DNA of 64,000 nt, taken from positions 1 to 64,000 of the forward strand of contig NZ_JBMERR010000023.1 in the NCBI RefSeq assembly GCF_048820915.1, read 5' to 3'. Of this stretch, positions 42,959 to 50,161 are shown in pieces; within the stretch, counting starts at the first letter, position 1, and each line of letters starts with the position of its first letter. This stretch comes from Cribrihabitans_A pelagius (lineage in GTDB: Bacteria > Pseudomonadota > Alphaproteobacteria > Rhodobacterales > Rhodobacteraceae). Position numbers and translations under genes: made by a program. The notes below the pieces were generated by a model. That model worked only from the letters and a program-made list of their open reading frames with translations. It made no database searches and was not told where the DNA came from.

Positions 42959-43927
42959 ATGCGCGCTTATCAGATGACCGCCTTCGGAGCGCCGCCGGAG
43001 CTGGCGGAAATCCGCTGCCCGCCGCCCGGCCCCGGCGAAGTGGCGGTGGAAGTCCGGGCCTGCGGGCTGAACTTTGCCGATCTGCTGATGGTGAAAGGCA
43101 GCTACCAGGACACCCCCAAGCCGCCCTTTACCCTGGGGCTGGAGGCGGCGGGTATCGTCACCGCAATTGGCGAGGGCGTCACCGGGTTTGCGCCCGGCGA
43201 CCGGGTGGCCGCCTTCAGCGGCCACGGCGGGCTGGCCGAGGAGGCGGTATTCGAGGCCGCACGGCTGGTGAAGATCCCGGATGCGATGAGTTTCGAGCAT
43301 GCCGCGGCGCTGCAAATCGCCTATGGCACCAGCCATGTTGCGCTGGACCATTGCGCGCGGCTTCAGAAGGGCGAGACGCTGCTGGTCACCGGAGCCGCTG
43401 GCGGCATCGGGCTGACCGCGGTTGAGATCGGCGCGATGATGGGGGCAAAGGTGATCGCCCATGCGCGCGGCGCAGAGAAGCTTAAGGTGGCCGAGGCCGC
43501 GGGCGCCAGCCACCTGATCGACGCCAGCGAGGATCTGCGCGCGGCGGTGAAGGGCCTGGGCGGCGCCGATGTGATTTACGACGCGGTGGGCGGCGAGGTT
43601 TGGAATTCCGCCTTCCGCGCCGCCAACCCGGGCGCGCGGCTGCTGCCGGTGGGCTTTGCCAGCGGCGAGGTGCCGCAGATCCCGGCCAATCACCTCCTGG
43701 TGAAGAACCTGACGGTGATCGGCTTCTATCTCGGCGGCTACATGAAGTTCCGTCCCGAGGTAGTGCGCGGCTCGCTGGATACGCTGTTTGCCTGGCATGG
43801 CGCGGGCCGCATCAAGCCGCATATCAGCCACCTCCTGCCGCTGGAGCGGGCGGGCGAAGGGCTGGAGCTGCTGCGCAGCCGCAAGTCGACGGGCAAGGTT
43901 GTGATCACCATGCATAACGGCGGCTGA
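42959..43927 (+). CDS. NADPH:quinone oxidoreductase (zeta-crystallin-like)
   Basis: A 322-residue zinc-independent medium-chain reductase. It starts MRAYQMTAFGAPPELAEI, with VRACGLNFADLLMVKGSY and the nucleotide-binding loop GAAGGIGLTAVEIGAMMGA (about 146-164). No catalytic zinc cysteines are present, as expected. Substrate may be quinones or an enoyl-CoA. GGTGAGGAG precedes the ATG at 42959. A family 1 structured repeat lies 40 bases past the stop. Confidence 0.9.
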   Translation: MRAYQMTAFGAPPELAEIRCPPPGPGEVAVEVRACGLNFADLLMVKGSYQDTPKPPFTLGLEAAGIVTAIGEGVTGFAPGDRVAAFSGHGGLAEEAVFEAARLVKIPDAMSFEHAAALQIAYGTSHVALDHCARLQKGETLLVTGAAGGIGLTAVEIGAMMGAKVIAHARGAEKLKVAEAAGASHLIDASEDLRAAVKGLGGADVIYDAVGGEVWNSAFRAANPGARLLPVGFASGEVPQIPANHLLVKNLTVIGFYLGGYMKFRPEVVRGSLDTLFAWHGAGRIKPHISHLLPLERAGEGLELLRSRKSTGKVVITMHNGG

Positions 43928-43966
43928 ACGCCGCACCCGGCGATGGAAGGGGCGGCCTCTGCGGGC

Positions 43967-44041
43967 ACTCCCGCCCGTCCCTGGCGCATCCAAGATGCGC
44001 CGCTCCCGTTGGGCCGGGCCCGGCGCTCACGCGCCGGGCGG
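43967..44041 (+). repeat. Dispersed two-hairpin intergenic repeat, family 1, copy 2
   Basis: CTCCCGCCCGTC, hairpin GGCGCATC-CAA-GATGCGCC (43983-44001), GCTCCCGTTGGGCCGGG, hairpin CCCGGCGC-TCAC-GCGCCGGG (44019-44038). Same plan as 202-281 and 52943-53017, with different stem sequences. It lies between two convergent genes. Confidence 0.8.
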
Positions 44042-44095
44042 CGGAGCGCTCTTGGCCGGAAGGGCCTCGGGCCGCCCGCACTCCCGGACGGCGCC

Positions 44096-44977
44096 TCAGC
44101 TGGCGGCCCTGAGGGGCACGCGGCGCAAATTGTCAAAGCCCTGGCGGATCACCTGGGCGAGTTCTTCAACATAGGGCGCCCGCACCCGGTCCGAGCCATA
44201 GAGATTGATATGCTGCACCGGCAGCGGCGGCAGCGCGCCGCCGTGCTCGATCAGCTCCTGATAGGCGGGCTGGGTGCCCTCGAGCAGCACCCCCACCGCC
44301 AGATCGGCGCTGATCGTTGCCTCGACAGTGCGGTCGGACTCGCTGTCGAGCGCCATTTCCCACTTGATTCCGGCCGCATCCAGCGCCGCGGTGGCCACCG
44401 GCCGGAAGCTGCAGTTGCGGCAGAAACCGAGCCGCAGCGGCCGCTGCCGCCAGACCGAGCCATCCGGCGCCCCGACCCAGCACAGCGGCAGGGTGTGGAT
44501 AGGCTCGCTTCCCTCGCCCGAGCCAGTCTCGGTCGTCAGCACCAGATCGTAGCTGCCCTTGGCAAACCCGGCCTTCAGGTCGCGGGTGTTGGAAGTGACC
44601 AGATTGACGTTCACCCGCGGGAAGCTGAGGTTGAAGCGCTTCAGCACCTGCGGAATGACCGGGTGCACCACGTCATGCGGCACCCCCAGCACCACCTCGC
44701 CCTCGAAGGCCTGGTCGGTGAGCCGGCCGATCACCTCGTCGTTGAGCGCCACCATGCGGCGGGCATAGCCCAGGAGCTGCTCGCCCGCGCCGGTGAGCGC
44801 GATGCCGCGGCCGGACCGGTCCAGCAGCGCCAGGCCCAAAAGCTCCTCCAGCCGTTTCAGCTGCATCGAGACCGCCGACTGGGTCAGATGCAGGAAGCCT
44901 GCGGCGCGGGTCACGCCGCCGTAGTCAGCGACAGCCACAAAGGACCGCAGCGTCGTGATATCCAGATTGCGTGCCAT
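44096..44977 (-). CDS. LysR-family regulator
   Basis: A 293-residue LysR protein starting MARNLDITTLRSFVAVADYG. HTH: VTRAAGFLHLTQSAVSMQLK. The ATG at 44977 has AGGAG upstream at correct spacing and follows a GTG that would add one residue. It is divergent from a small DUF1127 gene, a pairing seen often in Rhodobacterales, suggesting that it controls that gene. An ATATGC-N9-GCATAT dyad (45020-45040) is a good LysR T-N11-A type site in the spacer. Confidence 0.9.
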   Translation of the reverse strand: MARNLDITTLRSFVAVADYGGVTRAAGFLHLTQSAVSMQLKRLEELLGLALLDRSGRGIALTGAGEQLLGYARRMVALNDEVIGRLTDQAFEGEVVLGVPHDVVHPVIPQVLKRFNLSFPRVNVNLVTSNTRDLKAGFAKGSYDLVLTTETGSGEGSEPIHTLPLCWVGAPDGSVWRQRPLRLGFCRNCSFRPVATAALDAAGIKWEMALDSESDRTVEATISADLAVGVLLEGTQPAYQELIEHGGALPPLPVQHINLYGSDRVRAPYVEELAQVIRQGFDNLRRVPLRAAS

Positions 44978-45019
44978 CACAGCTCCTGATGCCTTGAATC
45001 AAAAACATTCGTTTTCAAA

Positions 45020-45057
45020 ATATGCCATGAGCGCGCATATTCATCAACACAATTGAT
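45020..45057. promoter_or_regulatory. Dyads between LysR and DUF1127 genes
   Basis: ATATGC (45020-45025) and GCATAT (45035-45040) form an inverted repeat fitting the LysR T-N11-A rule. Next to it ATCAA-CACAA-TTGAT (45043-45057) is a second dyad. Confidence 0.5.
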
Positions 45058-45102
45058 CGCCCATCAGGGAAACATCACAACCACCGCTGAAGGAGAGATA
45101 CC

Positions 45103-45327
45103 ATGACTACAGCTCCGCAGACCCGCCCGCTGCCTTGCCCGCCCGTTGCCGCCCTCCGCCCGGCATTGTTCCAGCGGCTGAAGCTGCACTTCGCCGCCTG
45201 GCGTCAGCGGCGTCAGCTGGACAGACTGGATGCCCGCGCGCTGGAAGATATCGGCATCACCCGCTCCGAGGCCGAGGCAGAAGCGCGCCGCCCCTTCTGG
45301 AGCGCGCCGGACCACTGGCTGCGCTGA
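45103..45327 (+). CDS. DUF1127 small basic protein
   Basis: A 74-residue protein ending with the DUF1127 module: WRQRRQLDRLDARALEDIGI followed by TRSEAEAEARRPFW. Short DUF1127 proteins of alphaproteobacteria bind RNA or influence phosphate and small-RNA turnover (for example CcaF1 in Rhodobacter). The N-terminal 25 residues are Pro-rich and variable. GAAGGAGAGATACC gives a strong ribosome site before the ATG at 45103. It is divergent from a LysR regulator. Confidence 0.88.
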   Translation: MTTAPQTRPLPCPPVAALRPALFQRLKLHFAAWRQRRQLDRLDARALEDIGITRSEAEAEARRPFWSAPDHWLR

Positions 45328-45557
45328 TCCGCCGCGAACTTTCAAGGCGCCGCCAGCCCCCGGACGGCGGCGCCTTGCCAGCCCGGGGGACTCCCCGCCC
45401 CGAAAAGGTTCCGGAATGGCTCCAATTATCCGCGTCAATCTGCGCTTAAATACTTGAACAGCCGGGCGCTTCACCCGATATTTAGCGGGAACGCTGCCAC
45501 CGGCCTGCGGCAACGCAGGGCCAAGCAGCGAGGGAGACATTCACGGAGACCATCGGT

Positions 45558-46334
45558 ATGGCACAATTCGACACCATCCGGTCTGCCACCGGCGCACGCG
45601 CCGCACAGATCGACGAGGGCCTGCGCGCCCACATGAACAAAGTCTACGGCACCATGTCCGTGGGCACTTTCATCACCTTCCTGGCCGCCTGGGCCATCGC
45701 CGGCCTGGCCGTCACCACCGATCCCGGCAACGCGGTGGCACAGCTGAGCGCGGACAAGTACCTCACCAGCTTTGGCCATGCGATCTATGCTTCGCCGCTG
45801 AAGTGGGTGGTCATGTTCGCGCCGCTCGCCTTCGTCTTCGGCTTTGGCGCCGCGGTGAACCGCCTGTCGGCTTCCGCCGCGCAGCTGGTGTTCTACACTT
45901 TCGCTGCGGTCATGGGCCTGTCGATCAGCTCGATTTTCCTGGTCTTCACCGGCGAATCCATCGTGCAGGTGTTCCTGGTGACCTCGATCGCCTTTGCCGG
46001 CCTGTCGCTTTACGGCTACACCACCAAGAAGGACTTGTCCGGCATGGGCACCTTCCTGATCATGGGGGTGATCGGCCTTCTGGTGGCCTCGGTCGTCAAC
46101 ATCTTCCTGGCGTCGTCGGCCATGGCTTTTGCCATCTCGGTGCTGGGTGTTCTGATCTTTGCGGGGCTCACCGCCTATGACACCCAGAATATCAAGAACA
46201 CTTACCTGCAGATGGCCCATTCGGGCGACCAGGAGTGGCTGGGGAAGGCCGCGATCATGGGCGCGCTGAGCCTCTATCTGGACTTCATCAACATGTTCAT
46301 GTTCCTGCTCCAGCTGCTCGGCAACCGCGAATAA
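45558..46334 (+). CDS. Bax inhibitor-1 / YccA family membrane protein
   Basis: A 258-residue inner-membrane protein with seven helices, starting MAQFDTIRSATGARAAQIDE. The BI-1 signature appears as AVMGLSISSIFLVFTGESIV, SLYGYTTKKDLSGMGTFL and the C-terminal LYLDFINMFMFLLQLLGNR. BI-1 proteins conduct calcium or protons and, in E. coli, bind FtsH (YccA). GGAGACCAT lies before the ATG at 45558. It ends with a strong terminator at 46363-46391. Confidence 0.94.
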   Translation: MAQFDTIRSATGARAAQIDEGLRAHMNKVYGTMSVGTFITFLAAWAIAGLAVTTDPGNAVAQLSADKYLTSFGHAIYASPLKWVVMFAPLAFVFGFGAAVNRLSASAAQLVFYTFAAVMGLSISSIFLVFTGESIVQVFLVTSIAFAGLSLYGYTTKKDLSGMGTFLIMGVIGLLVASVVNIFLASSAMAFAISVLGVLIFAGLTAYDTQNIKNTYLQMAHSGDQEWLGKAAIMGALSLYLDFINMFMFLLQLLGNRE

Positions 46335-46362
46335 GCGCGCATCCGGCAACATCAATTTTCAA

Positions 46363-46391
46363 GGGGCGGGTCCGAGGGACCCGCCCCTTTT
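46363..46391 (+). terminator. Rho-independent terminator after the BI-1 gene
   Basis: GGGGCGGGTCC, loop GAG, GGACCCGCCCC, then TTTT. Perfect 11-bp stem, 28 bases past the stop codon. Confidence 0.92.
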
Positions 46392-46433
46392 GCATTTCAG
46401 ACCCCGTAAACGTTTCGCAACAAGGATTGACCC

Positions 46434-46910
46434 ATGAAGATCATTGACGTTCCGCCCGCCGAGGCCCCGCGCCTGCTGCCGCTCTTGAAGGAGTTGCACG
46501 CGCTGCATGTGGCGCATCAGCCTGCGCGCCACGTGGCAGACCCGGAGGACGGTGCATTGGCCGCCTGGCTGCAGGATTGGTTGAGCAGCGCGGATGCCTT
46601 TGCCCTCGCCGCCGAGGACCCGCAAGGCGCACTCCTGGGCTATCTGATCTTCACGTTGGAGGTGCGCCCCGCTCTGCCCGTGCGCGCGGCTGAGACCCGG
46701 GTCATGCTGCAGCACATCGCGGTCGCGGAGGCCCATCGCCGCCAGGGCGTCGCCCGGGCCCTGATGGCGGAAATGAAGGCGCGGGCGGCAGCGCGCGGCG
46801 TCACAGTGATTGCAACCACCTATGCGCCATTCAATACCGCCTCGGCCGCGCTGATGCAGCGCATGGGGCTGGAACCGGTACTGACGGTGGCAGAGATGCG
46901 GGCTGGCTGA
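46434..46910 (+). CDS. GNAT-family N-acetyltransferase
   Basis: A 158-residue cytoplasmic acetyltransferase. The acetyl-CoA loop IAVAEAHRRQGVARALMAEM (motif A, Q/RxxGxA form) lies about residue 95-115, after the strand ETRVMLQHI. The C-terminal FNTASAALMQRMGLEPV is motif B. The acceptor substrate cannot be inferred. The start at 46434 has AAGGATTGA upstream. It lies between two clear terminators, so it is monocistronic. Confidence 0.88.
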   Translation: MKIIDVPPAEAPRLLPLLKELHALHVAHQPARHVADPEDGALAAWLQDWLSSADAFALAAEDPQGALLGYLIFTLEVRPALPVRAAETRVMLQHIAVAEAHRRQGVARALMAEMKARAAARGVTVIATTYAPFNTASAALMQRMGLEPVLTVAEMRAG

Positions 46911-46933
46911 ACACAGCGCCGGCAGCGCACAGA

Positions 46934-46967
46934 AAAGGGGCCGCCCCATCCCCGCTGGCGGCCCCTT
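46934..46967. terminator. Terminator between convergent genes
   Basis: AAGGGGCCGCC (46934-46944) pairs with GGCGGCCCCTT (46957-46967) around a 12-base loop. It lies after the acetyltransferase and can serve the convergent gene at 47014 too. Confidence 0.8.
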
Positions 46968-47013
46968 ACTGGCGCTGGTCCCCCCGGCGCCTGCCTGGAC
47001 GATTATCTGCCCG

Positions 47014-47451
47014 TTACCGGCAATTCAGCCCGGCCGACAGCGCGACCGTGCCGGGGCGGCTTGCCAGCGGCCGCACCGGCCCCTCGGCACGGCAGCCCGA
47101 AGCCGCAGACGCCGCCTGCCGGAAATCCGCCTCAGACACCTCTGGCAGCAGCGCCCCGGCTTCACCCTCCGGCACCCTGAGCACCGCAATGCCGGAGCCA
47201 TGTGCCTGCACTACGGACAGCTCCAGCAAATGCCCGTCATGGCGGAACTGCCAGACCCGCGCCTGGCCGCCGGAGGCAGGGCCCGCTTGCCCGCCCTGCG
47301 GCAGGAGCACGGGGTACGCAGCGCCGTCGAGGCCCCCGCCCAGCGGCTGCTCGAGCACCAGGGGCGGCGGCGGTACCGCGACGGTCTCCCGCGCCCCGGA
47401 CGCCGGCACCGCAACCCCGGCCAATACTGCACTGATCGACAAGAACCGCAT
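47014..47451 (-). CDS. Exported protein of unknown function
   Basis: A 145-residue protein with a signal peptide (MRFLSISAVLAGVAVPASGA). The mature part has PPPPLVLEQPLGGGLDGAAY and a strand-rich centre (ARVWQFRHDGHLLELSVVQA), ending with one Cys pair (SGCRAEG and GLNCR) that could form a disulfide. I do not recognise the family. The start at 47451 has AAAGGCGGG upstream and places the signal sequence first. It lies between the terminators of its two neighbours. Confidence 0.6.
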   Translation of the reverse strand: MRFLSISAVLAGVAVPASGARETVAVPPPPLVLEQPLGGGLDGAAYPVLLPQGGQAGPASGGQARVWQFRHDGHLLELSVVQAHGSGIAVLRVPEGEAGALLPEVSEADFRQAASAASGCRAEGPVRPLASRPGTVALSAGLNCR

Positions 47452-47622
47452 GGCAAACCCGCCTTTGACAAACCCTTTAACAACCGGTTTCAACCTAACG
47501 GCGAATTGCGGCAAGACTGTGCCGAAGCCCTCCGGCACAGGGCCCAACGCATCTGGCATTTGAGACAAATCCGGCCCGGTCATCCCGGCGGGCAAAGCAA
47601 CTTTCACCGCGGCCCGGAAACG

Positions 47623-47653
47623 AAAAAAGGTCCCGCGGCGGCGGGACCTTTTT
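47623..47653 (-). terminator. Rho-independent terminator of rpmG
   Basis: AAAAAAGGTCCCGC, loop GGCG, GCGGGACCTTTTT; on the minus strand the stem is followed by six T. It lies 26 bases after the rpmG stop. Confidence 0.92.
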
Positions 47654-47678
47654 CCAAAATTGGTCAGACAATCAAGGC

Positions 47679-47846
47679 TTACTTGATCTTGCCTTCCTTG
47701 TACTCGACGTGCTTGCGCACAACCGGGTCATATTTGCGCACGACCATTTTTTCGGTCATGGTGCGCGCGTTCTTCTTGGTCACGTAGAAGTGGCCCGTGC
47801 CCGCGCTCGAGTTCAGGCGGATCTTGATGGTCGTCGGCTTCGCCAT
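47679..47846 (-). CDS. rpmG: 50S ribosomal protein L33
   Basis: A 55-residue ribosomal protein beginning MAKPTTIKIRLNSSAGTGHF. It continues YVTKKNARTMTEKMVVRKYD and ends with KHVEYKEGKIK, the L33 pattern of alphaproteobacteria, without the four zinc cysteines (the C- form). It is part of the large subunit near the E site. Start ATG at 47846. A TTGACA-N16-TAAAAG promoter at 47908-47935 and a terminator at 47623-47653 frame it as a single-gene unit. Confidence 0.97.
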   Translation of the reverse strand: MAKPTTIKIRLNSSAGTGHFYVTKKNARTMTEKMVVRKYDPVVRKHVEYKEGKIK

Positions 47847-47907
47847 GGTGGTTCTCCTGCGTCCGGAAAGGCAGGGGCCTTTCGGTAAATTCCTATCTGA
47901 GCGTCGG

Positions 47908-47935
47908 CTTTTACCGTGCCCGGCGCCTGTGTCAA
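47908..47935 (-). promoter_or_regulatory. Sigma-70 promoter of rpmG
   Basis: On the minus strand TTGACA (47935-47930) and TAAAAG (47913-47908) are 16 bases apart, about 60 bases before the rpmG start. Confidence 0.7.
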
Positions 47936-48033
47936 TAGGCTGCGGGCGGGAAAAGCCGCACTTGGGCCAACATTCGGCCGGATCCGGCCCGGGACTGGCT
48001 TCCAGCCGCCACAGGGCAGCAGTTGAGGCAAAC

Positions 48034-48464
48034 GCGCAGAAGGCCTGTAAGCCGGATCCTGTCCCCCCGGGACCGTAATCCCGGGTTCGACGGCCATTCA
48101 TCTAGGCGGTGCATCGCTGCACCGCTCAAGCTGCCAACCCGGCCCCTCTCGGCTGAAGCGCGCCTAGCGGCGGTTTCCCGGTTGCCCGGGACCTGCCCGC
48201 GCGGGGGCCCTATTTGGCATTGCTCCCGGTGGGGCTTGCCGTGCCGCCCCTGTTGCCAGGGGCGCGGTGGGCTCTTACCCCACCGTTTCACCCTTACCCG
48301 CGCGGATGCTCCTTCGGCGGACCTCCGGTCCGGCGGGCGGTCTGTTTTCTGTGGCGCTTTCCGTCGGGTTTCCCCGCCCGGGCGTTACCCGGCACCGTTG
48401 CTTCATGGAGTCCGGACTTTCCTCGCGGAACTTGCGCTCCCCGCGGCCGTCCAGCCTTCTGCGC
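48034..48464 (-). ncRNA. rnpB: RNase P RNA, class A
   Basis: The catalytic RNA that matures tRNA 5' ends. Read on the minus strand, GAGGAAAGTCCGGACTCC is the 5' conserved block (CR I). Further on come GGGTAAGGGTGAAACGGTGG and AGAGCCCACCGC, and at the 3' end the conserved block TAGATGAATGGCCGTC and GGATCCGGCTTACAGG. The ends can be set by the P1 helix: GCGCAGAAGGC (48464-48454) pairs perfectly with GCCTTCTGCGC (48044-48034). That gives about 431 bases. A promoter at 48471-48499 sits at the right distance. Confidence 0.95.
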
Positions 48465-48470
48465 CCCCGC

Positions 48471-48499
48471 CGCCTACGCGCAAGCACCGGCGGCGTCAA
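48471..48499 (-). promoter_or_regulatory. Promoter of rnpB
   Basis: On the minus strand TTGACG (48499-48494), 17 bases, TAGGCG (48476-48471). The predicted RNA start at 48464 lies six bases after the -10, in agreement with the P1 helix. Confidence 0.75.
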
Positions 48500-48556
48500 G
48501 CTTTGGCGTGCGGATCAGGGGCTTTGCCCCTCTTGGCCTGCGGCCAATTCACCCCA

Positions 48557-48637
48557 GGATATTTGCAAGCCAGAAGAAGGAGCCGAGGAAGACTTCTTCT
48601 GGCTGGAAATATCCCGGAGCGCGAGGCAGAGCCTCGC
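48557..48637. repeat. Inverted pair related to repeat family 2
   Basis: GGATATTTGCAAGCCAGAAG (from 48557) and its near-perfect inverse ending at 48614 form arms of about 22 bases. A hairpin GCGAGGC-AGA-GCCTCGC (48621-48637) adjoins. On the minus strand this starts 7 bases past the amidase stop and reads hairpin, CTCCGG, GATATTT as in family 2. Confidence 0.7.
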
Positions 48638-48643
48638 ATCCTG

Positions 48644-49321
48644 TCAGCTGTGCTGGGCCGGACAGTGCAAAGAGGCGAAATCGGCGGCAACAAGCGGCCC
48701 CCTGCCCCAGGGCCGGCAGCGCAGGCGGACGGCGGCCAGCAAGGCGCCATCATCCGCGGAAGCGGTGAAACCTGCCGCATGGGCGGCCTTGCGGAAGGCG
48801 GCAGCGTCTCCGGGGGCAACCGGCTGCTGCAGGGCGGGCCGCGCGGCCAAGCCCTGGCGTTCCAGGCGCAGCCAGTCGAATCGCGGGCCCGGGTCGGACT
48901 TGCGCCCCGGCGCCATGCAGGAGTGGCCGATCACCCCCGCCGACGCGATATCCCAACGGGCCATGATGTCTGCGAGCAGCGCCTCCAGCGCCTCCAATTG
49001 CGGAGCACTGAATGGGTGGCTGCCGGTGTTGTCGAGCTCGATGCCGATGGAGCGGGAGTTGATGTCGTCCTGCCCGCGCCACTCGCCTGCGCCCGCGTGC
49101 CACGCCCGGGCATCCTCCCGGACCATCTGCCAGAGCGTCCCGTCCCCGCCGATCAGGTAATGGGCCGAAACCTCGGCCAGCGGATCGCAGAGCCGCTCCA
49201 GGGCGGCCGCAGCGCTTTCCATCGCGGTGTAGTGCAAAACGATCAGGGACGGCATCAGGCCGTCCCTGCGGGGCCCGCGGTTCGGGCTTGGGTGCCAGCG
49301 GGCCCCGGGCTGGTCAGCCAT
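48644..49321 (-). CDS. N-acetylmuramoyl-L-alanine amidase (Amidase_2)
   Basis: A 225-residue zinc amidase that cuts the bond between MurNAc and the stem peptide, probably in peptidoglycan turnover. Zinc ligands and catalytic residues: His-30 (LIVLHYTAM), Glu-95 (GIELDN), His-133 and Asp-143 (IGHSCMAPGRKSDPGPRF), as in AmiD/AmpD. No signal peptide is visible, so it may be cytoplasmic like AmpD. The ATG at 49321 overlaps the stop of the upstream lipoprotein gene (ATGGCTGA), so translation is likely coupled. Confidence 0.92.
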   Translation of the reverse strand: MADQPGARWHPSPNRGPRRDGLMPSLIVLHYTAMESAAAALERLCDPLAEVSAHYLIGGDGTLWQMVREDARAWHAGAGEWRGQDDINSRSIGIELDNTGSHPFSAPQLEALEALLADIMARWDIASAGVIGHSCMAPGRKSDPGPRFDWLRLERQGLAARPALQQPVAPGDAAAFRKAAHAAGFTASADDGALLAAVRLRCRPWGRGPLVAADFASLHCPAQHS

Positions 49322-50093
49322 TGCCGGCGGTTTGCACCGCGCGCCGGTAGGGGGCCGGATCCCAGCCGCAGGCAAATCCATCGCCATCGGGGTCCAGCGC
49401 CTTGCGGTCGCGCTCGGGGCCGCCCGCCGCAAGGAAAGCTTCCTGGGCGCGGTCAGCAGAAGCGAACCCGGCGCAGTTGCGGGTGTGGCGCGCCTGAAGG
49501 TTGAAGCCGGTGCGGCTGTAGAGGCGCACGCCCTTGGGATTGCTGGTGCTCAGCGCGAATTTCACGATGTTCGGCGCGGCGCCGCTGTCGCGCTCCGGCA
49601 CCGGCACGGCTTCGGGCGGGACCATCTCGTATTGCGCACGCTGGCGTTCCAGCCGGGCGGCGTCGCTTTCGATCGACTGCCGGGCCGAGACCGCCTCGAA
49701 GTCGTTTTCATCCGAAATGGCGCGGTTGCCGGCCAGCGGCGGTGCCGGGTTGGAGGGCCCCGCCTGCAGCGGCGCCTCGCCGGAATTGGCACCCGAGGCC
49801 GCCAGCGCCGCGGCGGCTTCGCGGGCGATGTCGTCGCTGCTGGCCGAAGCGGAGGACGCGTAGCGGCCGGGGGCTGCGGCGGCTTCCGCCTCGCCCTCTG
49901 CCGCCAGCGGCTCGCTGGAGATCTGCGCGGGCGCCGCCAGCGGCGCGCCGGTGATGGTGGTGCCAGCTGCCGGGGGCGCGGCGAAGGGATCGCCGTCCAG
50001 ACCGGCGCCTGCGGCACTGTCCGGCACTGCGGGCGCGCAGGCCGCCACGGCCAGGAGGCTGCCTGCGGCGGCAAGGGAGAAGAATGCTCGCAT
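49314..50093 (-). CDS. Lipoprotein with Excalibur-type calcium-binding domain
   Basis: A 259-residue lipoprotein: signal ending LLAVAAC (Cys-19). A long low-complexity Ala/Pro/Ser-rich linker follows (about 20-150), then a C-terminal domain with NCAGFASADRAQEAFLAAGG and LDPDGDGFACGWDPAPYRR. DPDGDGFAC is the Excalibur motif, an EF-hand-like calcium-binding loop beside a paired Cys. Coupled by an eight-base overlap to the amidase gene, which suggests both act at the cell wall. The ATG at 50093 has ACAGGTGAT upstream. Confidence 0.82.
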   Translation of the reverse strand: MRAFFSLAAAGSLLAVAACAPAVPDSAAGAGLDGDPFAAPPAAGTTITGAPLAAPAQISSEPLAAEGEAEAAAAPGRYASSASASSDDIAREAAAALAASGANSGEAPLQAGPSNPAPPLAGNRAISDENDFEAVSARQSIESDAARLERQRAQYEMVPPEAVPVPERDSGAAPNIVKFALSTSNPKGVRLYSRTGFNLQARHTRNCAGFASADRAQEAFLAAGGPERDRKALDPDGDGFACGWDPAPYRRAVQTAGNG

Positions 50094-50161
50094 CGATATC
50101 ACCTGTCAGTTCTGCTCTGTGTCAGGCCTCTGTCAGGCCCTGGACTAGGACGGACGGCGGT

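Noticed and set aside
48023..49504. Open frames over the RNase P RNA region
   Set aside because: The DNA is explained by rnpB with correct conserved blocks and P1 helix; the frames have no family match.
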